Position numbers and translations under genes: made by a program. The notes below the pieces were generated by a model that worked only from the letters and a program-made list of their open reading frames with translations, had not been told where the DNA came from and searched no databases. Shown piece by piece: positions 1-4,552 of a stretch of 8,290 nt of DNA. The first letter of the stretch is position 1; each line of letters begins with the position of its first letter. Source of the stretch: Lentzea sp. (GTDB taxonomy: Bacteria > Actinomycetota > Actinomycetes > Mycobacteriales > Pseudonocardiaceae); assembly GCA_030146905.1 (NCBI GenBank), contig JASLAV010000881.1:1-8290 (forward strand), given 5' to 3'.

Positions 1-728
1 TCCAGGGTGGCGGCCATTTCCTCGCGGTCGTGTTCCGCGTGCTCCTCGCTCACGTGGGTCTGCATCGCGCTCACCGCCACCGCGATGAGCAGGTTGAGCA
101 CGGTGAACGTCGTGATCAGCAGGTAGCCGACGAAGAACACCCACGCGAGCGGCTTCTCCCGCATGACCTGGCGTGCGACTTCCGACCACGCCTCCCCGGT
201 CATCACCTGGAACAGGGTGAACAAGGAGGCGCCGAGGTGCCCGAAGTACTCCGGCGCCACGGCGCTGAACAGCTTCGTGGCGATCACCGCGGAGACGTAG
301 AGCACCAGTGCCAGCAGCGCGGTGATGGAGGCCATGCCCGGCAGCGCGGTGAGCAGCGCGGACACCACCCGGCGCATGCTGGGCACGACCGACACGAGCC
401 GAAGCACCCGCAACACCCGCAACGCGCGCAGGACCGAGAACACCCCGGACGTCGGCAGCAGCGTGATCGCCACGACGATGGTGTCGAACCAGTTCCACGG
501 ATCGCGGAAGAAGTCCCGGCCGTAGGCGCCGAAGCGGAGCGCGAGCTCGACCACGAAGATCGCCAGCGCGAGACGGTCGATCGCGTGCAGCACGTCCCCG
601 GTGGACGCGAGCAGCTCCGGCGAGGTCTCGGCTCCCAGCGTGACCGCGTTGACCAGGATCACCGCGGTGATCACCTTGTTGAACCACGGGGCGTCGACCA
701 GGACGCGCAGACGATCACGGGGGATCAA
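1..728 (-). CDS. Voltage-gated cation channel, bacterial Nav (NaChBac) type, C-terminus cut by window edge
   Basis: Single-domain, six-helix ion transport protein; members tetramerise in the membrane and conduct Na+ or Ca2+ on depolarisation. About 242 residues are visible. Hydrophobic segments lie near residues 18-35 (S1), 49-68 (S2) and 79-96 (S3). S4 carries arginines every third residue (VLRALRVLRVLRLV, then SMRR). S5 follows, then the pore motif LFTLFQVMTGEAW and S6 (TTFTVLNLLIAVAVSAMQ). A charged, glutamate-rich tail starts the cytoplasmic neck and runs off the edge. The start chosen is TTG at 728, because AGGAG lies 6 nt upstream and the resulting N-terminus (MIPRDRLRVLVDAPWFNK) looks like family members. 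The frame stays open only to a stop at 792-794; a second TTG at 773 has no good ribosome binding site. The filter T177-G-E-A-W181 replaces the classic TLESW. The fold is clear; ion selectivity is not predictable from sequence alone. Confidence 0.9.
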   Translation of the reverse strand, partial: MIPRDRLRVLVDAPWFNKVITAVILVNAVTLGAETSPELLASTGDVLHAIDRLALAIFVVELALRFGAYGRDFFRDPWNWFDTIVVAITLLPTSGVFSVLRALRVLRVLRLVSVVPSMRRVVSALLTALPGMASITALLALVLYVSAVIATKLFSAVAPEYFGHLGASLFTLFQVMTGEAWSEVARQVMREKPLAWVFFVGYLLITTFTVLNLLIAVAVSAMQTHVSEEHAEHDREEMAATL

Positions 729-729
729 C

Positions 730-1124
730 GGGAACTCCTGGCAGAACGAGAAGCGGCAGTGGTCGAAGATCAACCTATCGGCTGAAGCGGCTCAAGAGAT
801 CGTTCGCCCGTTCAGCTGCGTTCGACGCGCGGTCGACTCGTGAGTCTTGAACGTGGTGTCGGGCAACGCGCTGAGGCCGTGCGGTGGCGTGATCGCCGGA
901 CTGGCGTCGATCGGGGTGGCGCCAGTGACGGACTCGAACAGGGCGCGCAAGATCGGTGTCGGCTGTGTCCGTCTGAGCCGTGAGCGCAGGTGGCCAACAG
1001 ACGCGATTCGAGTTCACCGTGTGCCCGTACCTGGTTTCGTCGCGAGGACCCCGGCATCGCAGCACGCCGACACCGAGTTCATCGCCGGGAACATCTTCAC
1101 GACACAGACGTTGCGCAACGCCTG
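730..1124. other. Non-coding or decayed stretch upstream of the channel gene
   Basis: No frame on either strand gives a convincing protein. The open frames present (for example a 167-codon minus frame ending at 775) have erratic composition rich in Arg, Ser, His and Pro, typical of out-of-frame reading of GC-rich DNA. The part next to 730 should hold the promoter of the channel gene, but no clear -35/-10 pair stands out. I see no RNA gene or long repeat here. Confidence 0.5.
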
Positions 1125-1363
1125 GATGGCTACCAGTTCCACGATCGCTACCAGGTCGGCGCCAACAACACCTGCGGGAGGAACGCCCGCCGGATGTCCA
1201 CCACCGCGAGAACGAGAAAGCCGGACTGATCGAGCGGCGCTGGTGGTCAGCGGCCGAACTACGCCAGTGCGCTGACAAGCTGCTCCCTGCTCATGTTCCC
1301 GATCTGCTCGACGAACTCCTTGCGGGAAGCCTCGGTACCACGCCGCTGAACCTGGTCGACCGA
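1125..1363 (+). pseudogene. Decayed C-terminal remnant of a NUDIX hydrolase
   Basis: From about 1172 one frame reads LREERPPDVHHRENEKAG, then LIERRWWSAAELR, then a leucine-rich tail (HVPDLLDELLAG). This pattern, a 'DVHH.EnE' stretch followed by 'hRWWs.aEL' and a C-terminal helix, is typical of the end of actinomycete NUDIX hydrolases. Just upstream, a different frame reads GYQFHDRYQVGANNT, which resembles the preceding strand of the same family, so a frameshift is inferred near 1165-1175. The NUDIX box itself (GX5EX7REUXEEXGU) is not seen in any frame. No start with a ribosome binding site gives a complete protein. The frame stays open past the homology to 1516 but loses family likeness after about 1363. 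I infer a dead fragment; family recognition is from memory of the motif, not a search. Confidence 0.5.
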
Positions 1364-1560
1364 CCGCGCTTTCAGCGCCTGTCGAGCCGACACTTCACCG
1401 AGGACTTTCCGCATAGTCGGTGGGGTTGTGTTCAAGCGCCTGAAGCGCACGTTCCAGCTGCTTCGCCATATCACCGCGGAGCAGTTGACGTGCCTGCTGA
1501 GTTGATACGGCAGTGACTTCGCTGATCTCAGCGCGGCCAGGAAATGCGCCACCTCGGGAT
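1259..1560 (-). pseudogene. Unrecognised frameshifted relic with helix-rich segments
   Basis: Two overlapping minus-strand frames look like halves of one protein. The first carries ARQLLRGDMAKQLERALQAL and then EHNPTDYAESPR before a TGA at 1395-1397. The second, entered by a one-base shift around 1400-1410, carries KVLGEVSARQALKARSVDQV and later SRKEFVEQIGNMSREQLVSA before the stop at 1259. Both are rich in amphipathic helix and use plausible codons, whereas the N-terminal part of the second frame (106 codons if begun at the TTG at 1579) looks like noise. I do not recognise the family. It overlaps the end of the NUDIX remnant on the other strand, so at most one of the two can be genuine in the shared bases. 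Confidence 0.25.
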
Positions 1561-1621
1561 CGCTGTGCGCCGACGCCAAGGCGTGGGGTGATGTACCTGA
1601 GCGCCGGCCGGTGGGTGTGGG

Positions 1622-3130
1622 TCAGTGGCCGCCGGTGAGCTCGCCGGTGAGTGAGCCGTGGATCTTGGCGCTGTGCGGGTTGAGTCCGATGATCTGCACG
1701 GTTTTGCCGCGTGCGGCGTACTTGGTGGTGATGGCGTCGAGCGCGGCGACCGAGGAGGCGTCCCAGATGTGGGCGGCGGCCAGATCGATGATCACGGTGC
1801 CGGGGTCGTTCGCGTAGTCGAACTGGTAGACCAGGTCATTGCTGGAGGCGAAGAACAGCTCACCGGTGACGGTGTAGACGACCTTGGTTCCTTCGGGGTC
1901 GCGGACGGGTTCCACGGTGGCGAGATGGGCGACGCGGCGGGCGAAGATGACCATCGCGGTGATGGAGCCCAGCACGACGCCGATGGCGAGGTTGTCGGTG
2001 GCGACCACGGCGGCGACGGTGACGACCATGACGGTGATCTCGCCGGTGGGCATCCGCTTGAGGGTGGCGGGGGCGACGGAGTGCCAGTCGAAGGTGCCGA
2101 ACGCGACCAGGACCATCACCGCGACGAGGGCTGCCATCGGGATGTCGGAGACGATCGGCCCGAAGGAGATGCACAGGATCATGAGGAACACCCCGGCCAG
2201 GAACGTGGAGAGGCGGGTGCGGGCGCCGTTCTTCACGTTGATCATGGTCTGGCCGATCATGGCGCAGCCGCCCATGCCGCCGAAGATCCCGGTGACGACG
2301 TTGGCGATGCCCTGACCGATGGATTCACGGGTCTTGTTGGAGTGGGTGTCGGTGAGGTCGTCGACCAGTTTCGCGGTCATCAGCGACTCCATCAGCCCGA
2401 CCAGGGCCAGCGCGAGCGCGTACGGGGCGATGATCTTCAGAGTGTCGAGGGTGAACGGCACGGCGGGCAGGCCGGGCACCGGCAGCGCGGAGGGCAGCGC
2501 GCCCTTGTCGCCCACGGTGGGCACCGCGATCCCGGCGCCGATGGTCAACGCGGTCAGCGCGATGATCGACACCAGCGGTGCGGGGACGACGGTGGTCAGC
2601 TTGGGCAGCGCGATCATGAGCACCAGGGCGCCTGCCACCAACGGGTAGACAACCCACGGGACGTCGATGAGCTCGGGGACCTGGGCCATGAAGATGAGGA
2701 TGGCCAGGGCGTTGACGAAGCCGACCATCACCGAGCGGGGCACGAACCGCATCAGCTTCGCCACCCCGAGCCCGCCGAGCACGATCTGCATCAGCCCGCC
2801 CAGGATGACCGCGGCGACCAGGTAGGCCAGGCCGTGTTCACGGGTCAGCGGGGCGACCACCAGGGCGATGGCCCCGGTGGCGGCGGAGATCATCGCCGGA
2901 CGGCCGCCGACGATCGAGATGACCACGGCCATCGTGAACGAGGCGAACAGCCCGACGCTCGGATCGACCCCGGCGATGATGGAGAACGAGATCGCCTCCG
3001 GGATCAGCGCCAGCGCCACGACAAGTCCAGCGAGGACCTCGGTGCGCAGCACCTTCGGGCTGCGCAGCCAGGTCGGGCGAGGCAGGGACCGCAGACGCGT
3101 GAGGGGCGAGGACGGGACGGGTGAGCTCAA
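1622..3130 (-). CDS. SulP family inorganic anion transporter with STAS domain
   Basis: A 502-residue membrane carrier of the SulP/SLC26 family, which moves sulfate, bicarbonate or other anions, usually with Na+ or H+. The N-terminal signature is strong: [20 protein letters not shown] at 31-50, then [15 protein letters not shown] and [20 protein letters not shown]. About a dozen hydrophobic spans run to near residue 395. A cytoplasmic STAS domain fills about 415-502 ([31 protein letters not shown]), with the conserved DxSS-type loop at D457-S460. Length suits compact bacterial SulP proteins. The start is TTG at 3130, preceded by GAAGG with 7 nt spacing. It overlaps the TGA of a tiny upstream frame (TTGA). 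It diverges from the MerR gene at 3481, with about 350 bp between the two starts, suggesting control by that regulator. Substrate is not determinable; no carbonic anhydrase or sulfate-assimilation gene is adjacent. Confidence 0.93.
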   Translation of the reverse strand: MSSPVPSSPLTRLRSLPRPTWLRSPKVLRTEVLAGLVVALALIPEAISFSIIAGVDPSVGLFASFTMAVVISIVGGRPAMISAATGAIALVVAPLTREHGLAYLVAAVILGGLMQIVLGGLGVAKLMRFVPRSVMVGFVNALAILIFMAQVPELIDVPWVVYPLVAGALVLMIALPKLTTVVPAPLVSIIALTALTIGAGIAVPTVGDKGALPSALPVPGLPAVPFTLDTLKIIAPYALALALVGLMESLMTAKLVDDLTDTHSNKTRESIGQGIANVVTGIFGGMGGCAMIGQTMINVKNGARTRLSTFLAGVFLMILCISFGPIVSDIPMAALVAVMVLVAFGTFDWHSVAPATLKRMPTGEITVMVVTVAAVVATDNLAIGVVLGSITAMVIFARRVAHLATVEPVRDPEGTKVVYTVTGELFFASSNDLVYQFDYANDPGTVIIDLAAAHIWDASSVAALDAITTKYAARGKTVQIIGLNPHSAKIHGSLTGELTGGH

Positions 3131-3379
3131 GGATCAGCCTTCAACATGCTCGGCACGGTCCACGCCGAAGGCGGGCGTGCGGGGGACGAAACGGAACCCG
3201 GCTCGTATGCGCCGGATGGCGTGGGTGACCCGGCGCACGTCGTCACGGCCTCGTTCATGAGGGGACGGCAGCGTGAGCGGGGCGAGGGTGTGGTGGCCGT
3301 GTTACGGCGGGCAGGACACGGAACGGGGCTGGCGCGAGTGCACGCGGCATCCTCCTGTCCGGTCCGGTGACGGTGTCGG

Positions 3380-3397
3380 CAGGACGACGTCGTCCTG
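3380..3397. promoter_or_regulatory. 18-bp perfect palindrome, candidate operator
   Basis: CAGGACGACGTCGTCCTG is its own reverse complement over all 18 bp. It lies between the divergent SulP and MerR genes, about 84 bp upstream of the MerR start. A perfect dyad of this length is what a homodimeric repressor or activator would bind; which protein binds is unknown. Confidence 0.5.
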
Positions 3398-3434
3398 ACC
3401 TGCGGGTGGGTAGGACTCACCATCAGCCGGTGAA

Positions 3435-3458
3435 CCCTACCGTGCCGTCAAGGTAGGG
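3435..3458. promoter_or_regulatory. Inverted repeat, candidate MerR operator
   Basis: CCCTACC at 3435-3441 and GGTAGGG at 3452-3458 form a perfect 7-bp inverted repeat around a 10-nt spacer, ending 22 bp before the MerR start. Its minus-strand reading contains TTGACG and TAGGGT, promoter-like elements. The position just upstream of a MerR gene divergent from its likely target is the usual place for a MerR operator; binding by this protein is inferred. Confidence 0.55.
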
Positions 3459-3480
3459 ATCGACGCGGGAAGGACATGAT

Positions 3481-3939
3481 GTGGCCGAGGACACCGACCA
3501 GGCGGCCCCCGACGCGGGGGATGGCGCGAAGGCCGGGCAGGTGCACATCGGAGAGGTCGCTGCTCGCACCGAACTCTCGCTGCGCACGATCCGCCACTAC
3601 GACGAGGTTGGTCTCGTGACCCCCTCCGCGCGCACCTCCGGCGGGTTCCGCCTCTACACCGCCGACGACATCGCCAGGCTGATGCTCATCCGCCGGATGA
3701 AGCCTCTCGGGTTCACCCTGGAGCAGATGCGGACCCTCCTCGCGGCGACCGACCGCCTCGACGCCGAGGGCACCGCGGATGCGCCCGGCCAGGACGAACG
3801 CGCCCGCTTGGTCGCAGTCGTGGCCGAGTTCGAGGCGGCGGCCCTGCATCGCTGCGAGGAACTGCGCGTGCAGTCCGCCCGCGCCCGTGAGTTCGCCGCC
3901 GAACTGGGTGCCCGGCTGCGTCCCATCTCACCCGCGTGA
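3481..3939 (+). CDS. MerR family transcriptional regulator
   Basis: A 152-residue DNA-binding regulator. The winged helix-turn-helix occupies about 21-90: VHIGEVAARTELSLRTIRHY, then DEVGLVTPSARTSGGFRLY, then ADDIARLMLIRRMKPLGFTL with EQMRTLL, all in the order typical of MerR proteins. An alanine- and glutamate-rich helix follows at about 105-145, suited to the antiparallel dimerisation coiled coil. The N-terminal 20 residues are an acidic, disordered-looking extension. There is one Cys (C125) and no C-terminal cysteine cluster or effector-binding domain, so metal sensing of the classic MerR/CueR kind is unlikely; the signal is unknown. The GTG start has GGGAAGGA ending 6 nt upstream. Two ATG codons between the ribosome binding site and the GTG are out of frame. 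It probably controls the divergent SulP gene and itself through the inverted repeat at 3435-3458. Confidence 0.92.
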   Translation: MAEDTDQAAPDAGDGAKAGQVHIGEVAARTELSLRTIRHYDEVGLVTPSARTSGGFRLYTADDIARLMLIRRMKPLGFTLEQMRTLLAATDRLDAEGTADAPGQDERARLVAVVAEFEAAALHRCEELRVQSARAREFAAELGARLRPISPA

Positions 3940-4020
3940 CCGCGTGTCATTCGCCGGGGAAGCGAGAACCCGGATCCGGACGCTCGCAACGGCCCTTGCG
4001 GGGTGTGTCCGACATCGCGA

Positions 4021-4307
4021 CGTGCCGTCGACCTGCACCCGACCATGGACTCAGGCGGTGTGCTCCTGATCCGCAGCGGCGAGCAGCGCTTCCACGAGGA
4101 TCCGGTGCTCCTCCGCATTCCCAGGTTGGTGACAGGAACCGCGGAGGTCCGTGAGTCCTATGACGACGAATTGGGCCGGTTCCGCGTCGACGTCGAAGTG
4201 ACCAATCGCCGGTTCGGGCCGCTTTTCGGCTATCACGGCACGTTCACCATTCCTGTGCCGAAGGTGACCCCGTGCCGGCCGAGGTCAGGCCGTTGCGGGA
4301 ACACAGG
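4021..4307 (+). pseudogene. C-terminal remnant of a DUF4166-like protein
   Basis: One frame from about 4021 reads AVDLHPTMDSGGVLLIRSGE, then PRLVTGTAEVRESYDDELGR, then FRVDVEVTNRRFGPLFGYHG and TFTIPVP. These strands resemble the C-terminal half of actinomycete proteins annotated with domain of unknown function DUF4166. The frame then breaks: a -1 shift near 4265-4272 restores VPAEVRPLREHR, which looks like the normal end of that family (a basic 'vRPlREerRe' tail). No N-terminal half is present upstream, and no ribosome binding site precedes any start. It is therefore a truncated, frameshifted leftover. Homology stops at about 4307, where transposase-like sequence on the opposite strand begins. 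The function of DUF4166 proteins is not established. The family name is from recognition, not a database search. Confidence 0.6.
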
Positions 4308-4308
4308 A

Positions 4309-4430
4309 CCGGTCTGCTGGCTCGTAGCGGATCTGGCCAGTCAACTGTCGGCGGAGCACGGCGTTCTTGTGCCGCAGCACGAGAAGCATGCTGTCAGCCT
4401 GCGGAGATGCGCTGTCACCTGCTGTGATGA
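4309..4430 (-). mobile_element. Fragment of an IS transposase (N-terminal part)
   Basis: The minus strand from the ATG at 4389 reads MLLVLRHKNAVLRRQL followed by TGQIRYEPADR. This matches the 'elLVLRHEnAVLRRQ..rvRYePADR' block near the N-terminus of the DDE integrase/transposase proteins (rve domain; IS3/IS481-like) common in actinomycetes. The usual continuation (LWLAALsRL...) is missing: after ADR at 4309 the reading becomes SCVPATA and stops at 4285, because the DNA there belongs to the DUF4166-like remnant. The catalytic DDE domain is absent. The frame upstream of 4389 (to 4545) has no clear likeness. No terminal inverted repeats or target duplication were found. It is a dead scrap marking an old insertion or rearrangement. 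Confidence 0.6.
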
Positions 4431-4504
4431 CTTTCCGAACGGCACAGGGCCGTCGGCGAGGCCTCAGCGGCTTGACTTGGCGTCGGAGTGGAGTCCTGCG
4501 GTGT

Positions 4505-4523
4505 GCGGTGAGTTCCTCACCGC
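4505..4523 (-). terminator. Hairpin downstream of the LuxR gene, candidate terminator
   Basis: GCGGTGAG and CTCACCGC form a perfect 8-bp stem with a 3-nt loop, 29 nt beyond the stop of the LAL regulator on the minus strand. No T-tract follows, as is common for actinomycete hairpin terminators. It could also be an unrelated dyad. Confidence 0.45.
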
Positions 4524-4552
4524 GCGGAAGCAGTGCCGACCTCACCGCACCA

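Larger units (their letters stand above)
3131..3480. promoter_or_regulatory. Shared divergent regulatory region between SulP and MerR genes
   Basis: About 350 bp with no convincing gene. A 98-codon minus frame (3127-3423) crosses it, but it has no ribosome binding site, is rich in Pro, Ser, Thr and Arg, and is probably chance. It ends as MLKADP-stop with its TGA overlapping the transporter's TTG. Regulatory signals are clustered at 3380-3460, close to merR and about 250-330 nt upstream of the transporter start. Any transporter transcript starting there would therefore have a long leader. Promoter hexamers are ambiguous: on the minus strand TTGACG and TAGGGT both sit inside the 3435-3458 repeat. 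Confidence 0.6.

Noticed and set aside
30..785. 251-codon plus-strand open frame at the left edge
   Set aside because: It is antisense to the ion channel, whose S1-S6 pattern and pore motif are unmistakable. The plus-frame product is a His/Arg/Asp/Gln-rich artefact.
1573..1584. ACGCCAAGGCGT dyad downstream of the SulP stop as a terminator
   Set aside because: The 5-bp arms leave only a 2-nt loop, so a stable RNA hairpin is doubtful, and there is no T-tract.
1658..3124. 488-codon plus-strand open frame opposite the SulP gene
   Set aside because: Composition is almost entirely Gly, Asp, His, Arg and Gln, as expected from antisense reading of GC-rich DNA. The opposite strand encodes a clear SulP protein.
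3127..3423. 98-codon minus frame upstream of SulP as a gene
   Set aside because: No ribosome binding site, low-complexity Pro/Ser/Thr/Arg composition, no recognisable family, and it runs through the candidate operators.
3940..4020. Terminator after the MerR gene (CGCAA...TTGCG, and CCGGATCCGG)
   Set aside because: The stems are only 5 bp or are loopless palindromes, with no T-tract. Too weak to call.
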